Of a stretch of 64,000 bases of DNA, positions 37,770 through 49,827 are shown one piece after another (positions within the stretch are counted from its first letter, which is position 1; every line of letters starts with the position of its first letter). Location of the stretch: contig WBMW01000076.1 in assembly GCA_013396635.1 (NCBI GenBank), positions 346,217-410,216 on the forward strand, given 5' to 3'. Source of the DNA: Penelope pileata. Lineage: Eukaryota; Chordata; Aves; Galliformes; Cracidae. A program made the translations under genes and the position numbers. The notes below the pieces were generated by a model. It worked only from the letters and a program-made list of their open reading frames with translations. It was not told the DNA's origin and made no database searches.

Positions 37770-38006
37770 AGATTAGATATAAGGAAAAACTTTTTCTCTC
37801 AAAGAGTGATCAGGCACTGGAATGGCCTGCCCAGGGAGGTGGTGGAGTCACCGTCCCTAGCGCTGTTCAAGAAGCATCTGGATGAGGTGCTAAGGGATAT
37901 GATTTAGTGGCTTAGTGGGTGATGATGGTGATAGGAGGACGGTTGGACTAGATGATCTTGTAGGTCCTTTTCAATGTAGTGTTTCTATGATTCTATGATT
38001 CTATGA
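37770..38006 (+). mobile_element. CR1 3' end with three TTCTATGA octamers
   Basis: This is a 5'-truncated CR1. It encodes the intact C-terminus of ORF2 ('LDIRKNFFSQRV' through 'HWNGLPREVVESPSLALFKKHLDEV', stop at 37905-37907). A short 3' untranslated region follows with TTGGACTAGATGATCTTGTAGGTCC. It ends in three perfect TTCTATGA units at 37983-38006. The C-terminal frame is unbroken, so the copy is younger than most others in the window. 5' truncation is normal for CR1, which is copied from the 3' end. Confidence 0.93.
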
Positions 38007-41000
38007 TAAATGGAAACTTCCATGGACTCCGAGACTATGGAGAAGCAAACAGGGCATACTTGGCACCACTAACTTGGTGGTGCTGTTCAGTGCAGTTGTT
38101 CCTCTTTGTGTGTGGCTTTGGAAGCACTGTGCCATGTGATGTTTCTCTCCCATCCACACCTCTCATTTTCTTCCCACCCCAACTTCTCACTGAGGTCACC
38201 TATTAAATGGTCTCAATGGCCAGAATCCCAGCAGTTTGAGGTCTGGGCCAGATGCTGCTCTGGGACAGCAGTTCCCCATTCTGTACCTCCCTGCACATTT
38301 CCGTATTGCCTTCAGTGATGCCTTAAAAACACCTAGCATTTGCTAGGCTGCTCTCTGAAGTCCATCTCCGCTTTAGATTTCTGTCTCCTAAAAGTTCTGT
38401 CCCTGGGCTAGCCCAGTAGTACATCATCCTTGAAACTGGGACTAGGTCCAAGAGGCACTGGCACATACGCATGCCAATGTTGCACTCCAGAAAATTACCT
38501 GATGCTTATGCATCCTCAGATGAGCATTTTCAGGTGCTAGAAATTCCTGAGCATGAGAAAACTCTGCTGTCAGGGATGTGCAGAAGCATTCCAGTCTGGC
38601 CCAGGTCAAGAGTACAGCTAACCCGTGGATTTGTTGACTTGATTTAGCTGGCAGTTTCAGAGGATTCTGGTGGACTCAGGGTCCCCGCAAAATTTAAGTC
38701 CTTCAAATACTTTTTTTCTACTTCATAGGTGAGCGTTCTAACCACTAGTTTCATTACATCTTTAAAACTATCTTTACTTATGCCTGGAAGGCAAAGATAT
38801 AGGCACCAATAATTAGGTGAGGAATCTGAACTGCTGACTGTTGCCTTACCCGGAGGGTCAAATTTAAGATACACACACGGGGTTTGCATTTTTTACCAGC
38901 TAATATGTTCATTATGCCTTCTCACAACAACTGAAAATATTGCAAGGCAGTGTGTAACTTATGAGCGTGCATGTTCTTCTTTTCTGTCTGCATATCTCTT
39001 ATACTGTTCAATACACTAAGCAGTTCTTCTGGGCCATTAGTGATGTAGGAAAATATGAAACTATGAGAATAATGCATTAAGTTCTTAACTGCTGAGTGAA
39101 TAAGAAGGGCAAAGATTTAAGGGATATACTAAAGGAAGACTGAAGTCTAGCTAGAAATTCTTCTATGACAGCAGCATATTACCTTATAACCAGATCATGT
39201 TTTAGGAGCTAAGTTCAACAGTTTTACTGTTTTGTTCTCTGGAAAGGGCCCACAGTAGTTTCTCTACAAAAGCTCAGAGCCAAAGATGGCATCTTGTGCA
39301 ACTAATTTTCAGTTATTCTTCAATGTTTGGTGCTCAAAACAAGACTGAATATCAAAGATCACTGTAGACCAAACTTACTTTGAGCCAGCCATGAAGATAT
39401 ATGATGCAGGTCTTGGGTCCAAATACATGTTACTATACAAAAATCTGTTTCTGTAATGCTTACTGCAATAAACAGCAATGAATTCCTTCTTAAATAAACG
39501 GAAATGTCCTTATTTTTAATAATTATTTTTAAATTCTGGAAAGGAGTCTGTTAAGTCTATTTTGGGGAAGGTAACTTGATTTTGGTTCTTCTGTTCTTAC
39601 TCAATGCAGACTTTGGGGTAAGAAAAGCAATGTTGTCTGTGAATTTTTGGCTTTCTACAAACTTATATAATCACTATCTGGTTCATCATTCTGTTTTATA
39701 GTTTCCAGACAATGACAAATGCTATCAGATTTATAAAGTCTGTACATGAAAGGGATTCAGAGACTCAGCAGCTCTGCTCACTGGGACAGAACCCTCACCC
39801 GTCAGGAGCTGGGCTTGCTCGGATTCATTTGTGTGACGGGAAATGAGTCCTGTTATTCCCCTTCACTGCCCCTGACAGTGGGATACACACCTTGGGACTA
39901 GAATAGTAATGCAAAAGGTATCAGTCAGGAAAAAAGTGCTGCTTTCTGTATCATTTAAAAGAGTGACTGAACCCACCTGCTAGAATATTTTCACACCAAC
40001 TTTGTCCATACTAGACTTTCACCTTATGTTTTGTTTTAAGCAATATCAAATGCATCACAGTCCCCCTGAACCATCGCTGACCTTGTATGTTAACAAAATT
40101 AATGTCTGTGTGTGACCTCAAAAGGAGGAGCAAAAGACTTTTACACTGGTATGTAAACACTCAGCTATCAACTTGAGTCCGAGATAGCTCTCCTCAATCA
40201 TATACATATTTTGTACAGGTGAAACAGAGATAGAGATTAAGGAAGAATACTTATTTCATAGTCTGAACTTCAGAAGAAATGACTGTCCACCCATCCATGT
40301 CCACCATCATCCTACCATGACTCTGTCACAGATATCAGCTTAAGTTTCTGAAGACACAGCAGTTCTTGAAAGTCAGGCTGTGCATGTTCACTGCACTGAC
40401 CACACCAGAATGACCCGCATGGCCCAGGTCAGTTAGAAGAAAGAAGACGTTAGGGCTCAGTTCCCTCAAATCCTGTATCACCGCACAGCTTCATCTCAAT
40501 GAAAAGGGAGTTATGGTCTTAACAGATTTAGTCAATTTTGTGTTTGTACCAGTGTTATGTTTGTACCAGTGTTCAGTATTGTAGCATAACGTTCACCACA
40601 GGAAATAGTTTCATGGGGAAGCACGCATACTGGATCACAAAAAATCGCTGAGAATGCTTTTACCCAATGTTGACGCAAATAGTTACTAATTAGCAAGCCT
40701 AGAAAAGAAGATGATATCTAGTTTAACAAAGATATTTACATCCCAACAAAGAGGAAAAATGCCTCAAAGGAACCTTTTATCACCAGATAAGAAAATAAAA
40801 TTTGTTCATGGAAGAAAGATTAAATCCACCCAAAGCTGACAAAGGCCTTCAAGTGGGACGTCAGCTAACAAGCACAACTAGTGTGGAGTCCTCACTAATG
40901 AACACAATTTGAAACGGGGCATGTGCAAAAAGAGAGCTTCTGATGGCCATCTCACCAGAGTGAGATTCATACAACAGACAGGTTGGAAAAGGAAGACAGA

Positions 41001-41379
41001 GAAAGGCACTTCTTTGATCAGTCTTGCTGTAACTAGATGTAAGCAGGATTTTCTTCCACTTTTTCATCGATGTCTTTTTTAAATTACATGACTATTGTTT
41101 ATTTTGGGTGGTGCAAAATGCAAATAAATTATTCAAATTGGCTTGAGCAAGGGTTGATTTTGAGATAGCCAACCTTGTTGCTAGGAATATTGCTGGTGAA
41201 AATCTATACAGCTGCTTCCACAATTCCACACCAAGTGTTGTAACATCCCATCATTCATCTTGTCACCTTAGTCATAAGGTAGCATAAGGGACTGTTCAAA
41301 GGAGCATCCATGAAAACTCTCTAAGCCACAATGAGACCTATTAAAGCAGGACCGGGATACCTGCTTTTGGAGTTAAATC
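38007..41379. other. Single-copy stretch without recognisable gene
   Basis: No gene or mobile element is identified. A 17-bp perfect tandem duplication lies at 40541-40573. A GC-richer patch at about 39750-39900 shows no coding or repeat motif that I recognise. Confidence 0.55.
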
Positions 41380-41455
41380 CAGCTGGTGGCTGGTCACGAG
41401 TGGTGTTCCCCGGGGTCAGTACTGGGGCCCATTCTGTTAAATTTTTTTTCAACCT
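41380..41455 (+). mobile_element. Short CR1 reverse transcriptase fragment
   Basis: In the frame starting near 41381 the sequence reads 'SWWLVTSGVP.GQYWGPF', matching the CR1 palm segment 'W.PVTSGVPQGSVLGP.LFNIFIND'. It is cut off on both sides, and the frame is lost in the T-run at 41443-41450. There is no 3' tail, so the fragment was isolated by deletion or is a recombination remnant. Confidence 0.75.
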
Positions 41456-42689
41456 AGAGACTAGTTCTTGCTGTCTCTTTGAGCATTTGGAATTAGCATC
41501 TGAGAAAAAGCAAATGAGCAATGTCCTGAAACACAGGACATATCAACTGCTTTCTATTCTTCTGCAAGATCTAAGTAATGACTTCCTGAGAATATACTCT
41601 GACCATGTAAATATAATAAAATATTTTAAAACTACCTGCAGTATTATGATTTTAAAAAGCAGCTCAGATTCGTTTTGATATTTTTTCCTCTGTAGGATGA
41701 TAAAACAGTTCTGGTTTTGTTTGTTTGCTTGCCTGCTTGATTGTTTTTAAATATCACTCTCTCCCCTTGAATTTCTTTCACAAATCTCTATTATGAATTT
41801 TTCTAGACAACCAGCAATCATCTGCCTGGACTCTTTTCAAAACACTGTCCACGTTGGCCCCATTATCTGTGCACACTGGAGAGCAAAGCTTCCCTTGAAC
41901 TTTCACAACATCTAGTTCTGCTTCAGACAGACCAGAAACGTTTGTCATTTTTTGTATTGAGTATGTTTTTGTGTTGCCACTGTATAGCTACCAAATGGGT
42001 GACCTGCTCATGTGATCTACTGAGCTGATATGGATTTGGATCCACATAACTGTTCTTTTGGTCAAACAAAATTTCATGGTTAGGGTTAGTTCTCTTTGTT
42101 TAAGAAAAATGTGTTATTTTGTGTTGATTACTGTAATTTATTTATATTCGTAACGGAGGAAGACGTTATTACAGATTATCACAGTTCTTTCATAGCCAGT
42201 GCAGCACAAATATTTTACTCCTTTTGCTGAAATAATGTTTTGCTGACTCCAAAGATGGGCTTATTTCAAATTTGTAACAGCTATAATTTATATTTGATGC
42301 ACATGGATGGTGTTCACAACAGTTTTAAAGCAGTGGTGCAGAAGCATTCTCTATTACTTGCTGTCAAGAAAATCTATATTACAACTTTCCCATAACACTC
42401 TTTGATTCTCATCTGTCATCTCTAAGCAGTCTAAACGGGTATTGCTGCAGTCCACAGAGAGTTAATGTAAAAGTGTGCTGAAGCTTCTGCAACTTTCAGG
42501 AGTCTTCTTTTTCTCTATTATAATAACACTTCTCTTTTTAAAAACTCTGATGTCAGCTTTTAGTTCAGCACATAAGAACTGAACTGCTGATTTCTTCAAG
42601 AAAGGTGAACATTAATTTTAACTTTGTAAGGGGTAGCTCTTTGGCTAGTTTAAATAATGCTGTGCAAGCTCTTACAGTGGGAGGGACCG
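41456..42689. other. Single-copy AT-rich stretch
   Basis: No gene, RNA gene or mobile element recognised. The only oddity is low-complexity TTTG/CTTG repetition around 41715-41745. Confidence 0.55.
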
Positions 42690-43006
42690 TGCTCCCCAGC
42701 TCCCACCTAGAAGTTCAGGGATGTGAGGTTCAGAGATGTGAGAGACATGAGAATCCTGGCTGCCAGTGAAGACTGAGGCAAAGAACTCGTTTGCACCTCA
42801 GCCTTCTCCATAACTGCTGTAGCCAGTTTTCCCTTCACATTTCTCAGAGGGGTATGCTCTCTTTGGCTTGTCTCTTCTGATCAAGGTACCTGTAGAATCC
42901 CTTCTTGTTTTTGTATTCTTCCACCAAGCACAGTTCCGTCGGTGCCATGGCTTTTCTGATCTCATCCCTGCATGTCCAGACAGCATCCTTGTATTCTTCC
43001 CAGAGG
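42690..43006 (-). pseudogene. CR1 ORF2 linker fragment, antisense
   Basis: On the minus strand the sequence encodes 'EEYKDAVWTCRDEIRKA', then 'NKKGFYRYLDQKRQAKE', then a damaged 'MEKAEV..SSLPQSS' segment. This is the linker of CR1 ORF2 between endonuclease and reverse transcriptase, including the conserved KKGFYRY.-.KR block. The frame is open from the junction to about 42844 and then shifts. It belongs with the ORF1 fragment at 43100-43512: both are minus-oriented and in the correct ORF1-to-ORF2 order, separated by a plus-oriented CR1 tail. Confidence 0.85.
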
Positions 43007-43099
43007 CAGGGTTGGAACTCGATGATCCTTGACAGGGGGTTGGAACTTGATGATCCTTGAGGTCCCTTCCAACCCAAGCCGTTCTATGATTCTATGATT
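43007..43099 (+). mobile_element. CR1 3' tail inserted in an older CR1, with internal duplication
   Basis: The plus strand shows the CR1 3' untranslated motif GGTTGGAACT.GATGATCCTTGA twice in tandem (about 43009-43032 and 43037-43060). GGTCCCTTCCAACCCAAGCC and two octamers TTCTATGA (43082-43097) follow. Only the last part of a CR1 is present, so it is a severely 5'-truncated insertion. It lies between two minus-strand CR1 pieces, so it is nested and younger than them. Confidence 0.85.
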
Positions 43100-43512
43100 C
43101 AACTTGAACAAGAATGAGTGGATAGTAGTCATCTGTTTTACCAGATGCCATAGCCTCTTCTTGACATCTCTAATGTGTGTCCCCAGCAAACAGAAACCTC
43201 TCTGGAAAGATTATCCAGGCAGCAAATAGGGGCCTTGGTGCTTCTCAGTGAGGAGTCCCCAGTTACTGAGACTCGTTGCCTTTTTTCAGTAGCACTAGTT
43301 CTAATGTTGTTCCTTACTAGTAGCTGCTTAGTATGCTCTTTGCTTCCTTGATATTGACTGTTACCCACACTCTCTCCTTTTTTCAGCCCCAGAGCCTCAT
43401 ATCTGTTGTGCAGAGGCACTGTGGGGGTAGGTGGGAGACGCCTCCTTCTGCTCCAAGCAGACGGTGGTCCAGTCCCCGTCACCTTGTGTGTTATTGTGAC
43501 CTTTCTCCTCAA
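43100..43512 (-). pseudogene. CR1 ORF1 fragment with esterase-type domain start, antisense
   Basis: On the minus strand a frame of 124 codons (43512-43138) includes 'PLHNRYEALGLKKG' and then 'VTGDSSLRSTKAPICCLD', followed after a frameshift by 'HIRDVKKRLWHL' and 'HSFLFKL'. CR1-type ORF1 proteins carry an SGNH-like esterase domain whose first block is VVGDSLLR with the nucleophile serine. Here the GDS is still readable (about 43247-43255). The remainder of the esterase domain is missing at the junction with the nested CR1 tail. ORF1 sequence is rarely kept in CR1 copies because most are 5'-truncated. Confidence 0.8.
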
Positions 43513-46109
43513 GTTGGGAAGCTGGCTTAGTTTCTTCCTCTAGCAGGAATTCAGGACAATTCTTTCCCGTTCACTAAAATATTGCTTGTTTTGGGAGTGG
43601 TTACTTTTTAACTGCTGCAATGATCCATTTTAGCCCAATCCTAAAAGCTGTAGTGTTTGGCAAGGAGCATCATGCTGTTTCAAAGGGCGAGGTGGGAACA
43701 GACTGGCTGGGGTGAAGAGATGGGCAGAAGTGCTTTTCTGACATTGCTGCTGAAGCTGTATTAAGAGGAAAATACAGATGAATTTAGGAAATTAAAAAGA
43801 CACCTCAAATAAATATTCTTTTTCTTTCTTTCTTTCTTTTTTCTGTTAGCATGCCTGAGGACAGGACTTGGCAATGATTGTATTTCAGCTCTGGGAAACT
43901 GTTTAAATGCCCTGGCAGATAATAAGACAGCAAGCTATCTGCAAGAAACATAGAAGGGAGATTGTAGTCATCTATTTTTTAAATATAGTAACATGTTTCT
44001 GTTATCTTTTTCTTTCACTTTAAGGCCTGTTTAGCACTAAAAGTGACTTCAGGAAATCCAGCAGAAGAGACGCAATGAGTTTCCTGGGAATGGCAATCCA
44101 GAGCAGAGCAGATGTGCCACTCATGCCCAGGATCCCCAGAATGGGCAACTAGGTAGGTGAGATGGAAGTTCCTGGGGGGCACAAGCCACAAGACCTTTCT
44201 TCACACTCATCAGGGTATGGGGGATGCAAAACTGTCCTCAAAAATCATAATAGATGTTTTTTATGCAAGTAAAGATTACTGGGATATGAATGTCATTGTA
44301 CTGATTGGCACATCCCATCCTGCTTCTCTAAATGTGTCTAATAATATTTATCTCCCCTCATCTGTGGAAAGATGATGTGCATCCTGCTTCTGTAGGATAA
44401 ACATCTTTAATTTGTTGTTAATTCTAACATTGATTCTGTGGCAAACTATCAATTAGCTTCAAATATTTAATAACTTAATCTTTCACAGTTGGTCAATGCA
44501 GCAAAACAGAGGATGATACAAAAATAGGGATTGTAGGCCTGTAATAATTTATCTGCATAACAGGCATTTGTATGGAAACAGACACATAGTGAGTGATTTA
44601 TCTTATGCTCAAGGCAATCATTTCTTCAAAAGATGCAAACACTTAACGTAAAGCACTGCATTTGCTTTGTTTTATTACTACAGTGAGAACCAAGACTTAA
44701 ATGACTTGCTCCCAAACTTTCAGAGAAATAGGCAGGAACAAACTCACAAGCAGTGACAGAGACTCTGATGAAAGTAGCAATGCTGCCAGCAAAGGAACTG
44801 GATTTATGTTACTTAATATTCACTGTACATGTAAGGAAAACTGAGCAGTGCCTCACTGGAGCCGAAGAAAGAGCAACGTACAACAGAGAGAAAAAACAAG
44901 GCTTTTGCATTTTTTCTCTGTAAAAGTTTGAAATGGAAAAGAGGTGCAAGATAAAGCAAAGGACGAAATTCAAGAAAAGTCTGAACAGATCCAGCATGAC
45001 TTCAGATGTCTATGTCCAACAACTCCAGGTAATTCTGGAACTGATTAAACCCTTGAGTACACTTTTTTCCTCTGTGTATTTTCTGAAGATTTTTGGACCT
45101 TCCACTCCAAGCATTCACCCCACACCTGCAACCAACAGGGCTACAGACTCAACATGTCTTGGTCTTGGTAGGTGTTGGGTCAAGCCCTTACAACACATGA
45201 GACCACTTCGTTTTAAAAGTCAGGTCTTTCAGGGGTAGCTTGAACTCACCTTTGAAACAGAAGATCTAAATGTGCTCTTCAGCTTGAAGGAGACAAAATC
45301 TCAGAGCCCAGTGTACCCTAACTACCAGTAATACCTCTGCTCCTTGCTCTAATTTACCCAGTGACTGATCGAGGCTCAAGTCTGAAAGCAAGCTAGACAG
45401 CCAGTTCATTATCAGGGATGAGCAGTAGTTCGTTCAATTCCAGCTTCCTTTTAAAAAGAAGCCGTGAACCTTGTTTAGCTGTGACAAAGAGTGGTGTTTC
45501 AGGCACTTTCTTTGATCCCAGAAAGACCCTGGCCTCTTGATCCCAAAGAGACAGAGGTACCGTCCTAATGCCCTGGCTCAGGATTTTGCATATGTACCTT
45601 CTCTCTTGCATTTGATTTCATTGCCAGGCAATTTCCAGAGCTGAGAGCTATGTCATAGAGGAACTGTCAATCCTACGCTTTAGTGTGAAGAGCTAGGGAT
45701 AAGTTTTGAGATAGCTGTCAGAAGATGTACCGGCATGTCACAGATGATTTAGGGAATGACACTCAGGTTTCAAGGTTGTTGCATTCCAAGCATGAGCAGA
45801 AAGGGAAGTCTGTGTGAGTATTCAGGGGAATTGTAAGTGCAGATGCCATAATGCAGTCCTAGAGTAAGGCTGTTGTCTGCAGAAAAACAATAGGGAACTC
45901 AAGCAGGATTTATCATCTTAAATGACATTTTATCATTCTTAACTAGTAGCATCCTAACTTTTCTTTCAGGCTTCCATATCAAACCTACCTTGCATCCTGA
46001 TAGCCCAGATCACGAGCAGGACCAGCATGTGACAGCATTGTTCTGTATTCACCCCTCTTTAAGCTTGTTTTGATTTTATTCATTTCTGCCTTATCCTCTT
46101 TGTTCGTGA
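43513..46109. other. Single-copy stretch with a CTTT microsatellite
   Basis: A (CTTT)n run lies at about 43819-43842. No gene or transposon is recognised. A 72-codon minus-strand frame at 45393-45611 is free of low-complexity sequence but resembles no family I know, and no splice or promoter context was seen. Confidence 0.5.
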
Positions 46110-47140
46110 TCCTTTTTTTTCAAGCTCAAGAATCCTAAACCTGTCTGGTCTTTTCTCATATGAGAACAATTTCACACAACTTGCCCTTCTCTGCAGATTT
46201 TCTAATTCTAAAACTCCCTTTAAAAGAAAGCTGGCAGATACATGCAATACTCAAGCAGTGGCAGGAGTTGTGGATTTGTACTTTGGCCACTACAGTAATG
46301 ACAATTCTTTGTTTTGTTCTCCAGTCCCATTCTGTATTCACATTTGTCTTTTGGCTTCCACTGAGCACTGAGCTCAACTGTACAGTTTTCAGAGTATTTT
46401 CCTTACAGGTGACTCAGAGATTTTTAATGTGTGTTTGTGTAGTTATGATTATTTTTCCAATTGTAGCTCCTTTGTGTTTATCAGCACTGAACTTTCTGTA
46501 GCACTTTTTGATAATTCTGGTTTTGACTATTCTATATCTGTAAGATCAGAAAATCTCCCTGCCCACTTCCTTTCCAGATCATTAATGAATGTGCTGAACA
46601 GTAAAGTCATCCTATCTCCATTGTAAAATGTCTTATTATTCCTATCCTTTTTACCTGTCTTTTCATCAATGTTAATCCATGCATGGAACTTTCTTTTAAT
46701 ACTATGACAGCTTATTTTCTAGAAGTCTTCTATAATAGGCCTATTCAAAGTTTTTTGGAAATTCCCTGCACAAAGTATCAAACAGTTCACTGTTATCAAC
46801 ATGTTCATTTACTCTTCTAGAAAGCAATATAGATCTATGAGGCATGACTATCTGCTTCAAGAAAATGTTCTTTTCCCCTCTTACACATTTTTCACCCATA
46901 TGTCTCTTAATTCTGCTCTCTATCATAGTTTACGTCAGTTTGCATAATGCAGAAGTCAAGCTTCTTGTTGTTTCCTAGATGTTTCTGTAGTTTGTTTTTT
47001 TAAGGAATATCATATTTTCTACTTCACATTTTTCTGTCACCTCAGTGGATTTAAACTATCACAAGTCACAGTTTTTTGGCGGTTGCATGCACAGGTTCCC
47101 TAAGAACTCAGGCGAACACTCTCAGGCCTCATAAACAGGT
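46110..47140 (-). mobile_element. Ancient CR1/L3-like LINE relic, antisense
   Basis: The whole kilobase follows the order of an antisense old amniote CR1 ORF2, though heavily diverged. The segments seen are: TCATTAATGAATGTGCTGAACAG near 46580 (family: 'FNIFINDLD'); AAAGTATCAAACAGTTCACTG near 46771 (family: 'SKAFDTV'); AAAGCAATATAGATCTATG..GCATGA near 46822-46848 (family: 'SCLTNLIAF'); AGAAGTCAAGCTTCTTGTTG near 46951; TTTCTGTCACCTCAGTGG near 47030; and GTTCCCTAAGAACTCAGGCGAAC near 47094 (family: 'RVLRELA'). All are colinear on the minus strand. No frame is open for long and no tail is visible. It is much older than the other CR1 copies here. Confidence 0.62.
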
Positions 47141-49518
47141 TCATTTTATTTTGAAAAATCAATAGTAGTTTGACTATTTACTTAATAATAGAGGAATTCT
47201 TTACGCTAATTGTGAGTTTTATTAACTCTGAACAAGGAACAAATGCACAACTTCATTTGAGGGAGTAATGCCTGCTGCTAACAGCTCTACAGAGAGATTG
47301 TCTGTATCAGGAATACTGAAAGACTGGCAAGAAGTCATGGTAAAATAACAGTGAATGGTACAAGTGGGAATGTATGCCCACCTGATGAGCACTGAAGGAG
47401 AGAAAATCCCGTGGTCTCCAAAAGTATACAGCTACTTGCAGCATTTAAAATTGTGCCAGAGGTTAACTTTTCTGAGGAATTATTTTTAGAATCTAATAAC
47501 AGGATGTTCAGATTGGGAAGTTTGATATCCTGTTCAGTTATCTAGTAATAAATCAAGTTTCACGCATCTTTCTTTCATGTAACGAATGTCTGCCAACCTC
47601 CTCAGGGTGCTCAAACCAAAAAATATCATGCAGACATAGACTGGACTATTGTGGTTCCAATGCTCTCCAGTGTCTGAGCATAAATTTATCCAAGAGTTTT
47701 AGCCAAATAATTGTAAAGAATTGCTATAGTTGTCCTGCAGTTTTCACTAGAATATACAGCAAAGCAAGTCTGCAAATTTGCTTTTTCCTGAGCAAGAGAC
47801 ACAGCAGAAAGACATGAGTCTTTTATAATAAGGAAACAAGGCCACAGCTCAGCAAAGGATGTCTTTGTATCACAGAAAGGATAATCAGTTTCTTCTGGAC
47901 TTATACAAAAATACAAAAAATATGCAATGCACATTCTTCTTTAATTGATGCTGTCCTACCAGGCAAATTTTATCATCTTGTGTGCCTCAGTAAAATGCCA
48001 CATTTTTATACCCTTGTAACTTTTGTGTTGTAATGAAAGAGGAACTTTTACCTCTGAAAAACAGAAGGACTGCAAATTTCTTTTTTGCCTTTCCCAACCT
48101 TCATCAGTTATGAAGAGACCGTCGGTATTTGTATACTAGAAATTCATAAAAAATTAATGTTCCGCTAAATTTATGAGAGTAATGTAATCTGAAAGGGCTA
48201 CAGATGTGGAGGCACTCTGATCTAACAGCTACGTGATGGATTCGCTGCTTGATTTTCCTCTGTTCACAACAGTGACTCTCCGTTGACTAAATATGTTTTT
48301 CTCAATGTAAAATCTTTTTTACAAATTCATAGCGCCCCAAGTGAGGGAGTGTGGAATTTCCAGAGAGATTTCCATGTTGGCCAAACTTTGCTTTGTAGAA
48401 GTTGACCTTAAGGAGAGGGATGAGGTCTAACAAGAGTACTGCTGTGCTTGCAAGAGTGAAGATACTGGTGACACTTACAGGGATTCGGGGGAGTGTCGGA
48501 TAAATAACCAATCCTTTCTTCAGGAATTTTAGTCTAGTAGTCGCATTTTTTTCCCTATTATATTCTGAATTACTTCATATATTGCATAGTGTCTGTGCAA
48601 GGTGTACAGTGGATGGACAGGATCCAGAAACACCTCGTAGATACTAACATGGGGTGCAGATTCCCAGTGTGAGGATTGAAGAGAAGCAATATTCCAAGAC
48701 CTGTTCTAGATCTGGCAGCTTTGCAGCATCATTTGTCCATCATTAAGCCCACAGTCAGGTAGTGCGACAGAATCATGAGACTCTCCAACTAAAGAGGATG
48801 AGGAAAAATTCTCCACAAATTACTGTTCTCAGATCTCCCTTCTTTTGAAACGGAAGCAGCTGCTGCTGCCATTTCCATATCAGATGCTTCCAGCAGGAGC
48901 AAGGGGCACATCTCAGCAGTCACGTTGTTCAGGGTCACTGGAGGAAAAGAGTCTGTTCGTAAGTACTCCAGAGCTCACAGTCTTCCTTCTGGCTCCCAAG
49001 TGTTTCCTAGTTACAAACTCAGAGATCAAAGCAGTCACATTACATTGATACAATGGTGTGTCAAAAGTAGAGGAAGAGTGAGAGGGCGAGGGCGAGAACA
49101 CCCTTATTCTTCCTAAGAGAGCAAGAAAATGTGACAAAGGTTTCAATGGAATACACGACTGTGAAGTGATAGATATGTAAATAATTCTGTCACTGTGCAG
49201 CAGTAAACAGCTAGAGGGGCACTGAGTTGTGAGTCCAGAGATTTCAGTGTTCCTTGTCTAATGGTGAAAAGAACCATCATAAATCTTAACCATATTTTAT
49301 TCAAAAACAAAAAGGGAAATTAACAGAGTTAAAACATTTAAAATGTCAAGTGAGCAATAGTTTTTTTAACTGTGTCTTTAACTTTCTATACAAGGATGGA
49401 AAAGCTTTCTCTAGTCACTCTGTGTTCAGGAAAATTTTGTTGATCTGAACACGCTGTGGAAATTGCTGCTAGATTTGAAATCCTGTTTGCTTCCCTTATA
49501 ATGAAACAGATAAAAAGT

Positions 49519-49578
49519 GAGAAAGAAGAAGGAAAGGAGAGAACAGAGAGGAGAGGGAGAGGAGAAGGGAGGGAAGGA
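49519..49578 (+). repeat. Polypurine tract (60 nt, one interruption)
   Basis: Sixty bases of only A and G on the plus strand, except for one C at 49544. It is composed of irregular GA, GGA and GAGGG words. Such tracts can adopt triplex structures; no function is shown. Confidence 0.9.
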
Positions 49579-49786
49579 CAGAAATGATAGCATAGCAAAA
49601 TCTGTAGCTCTGCCATGGTGCAGACCTGCTTGTTGCTGCAGAGGACAGTCACATCTTATCAGCAGCCCCAGACTCTGACATATTGGTACCCAAATCAGGT
49701 TAGGCCAGAGTTTTATCAGCTTCTTTGGTCCCAGGCTGTTAGGAAAAGACACAGCTTTGACTAACTAAATCAAAATCTTATTACAC

Positions 49787-49827
49787 AGAAGGGGAAAAAG
49801 AAAAAAAGAAAAAGAAAAAAGAAAAAA
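49787..49827 (+). repeat. Pure polypurine (A-rich) tract, 41 nt
   Basis: Forty-one uninterrupted purines, mainly AAAAAG-type units, followed by another purine-dominated stretch to about 49885. Confidence 0.9.

Noticed and set aside
45393..45611. 72-codon minus-strand frame that looks fairly protein-like
   Set aside because: No recognisable domain or exon boundaries; too short to support a pseudogene call without a search.
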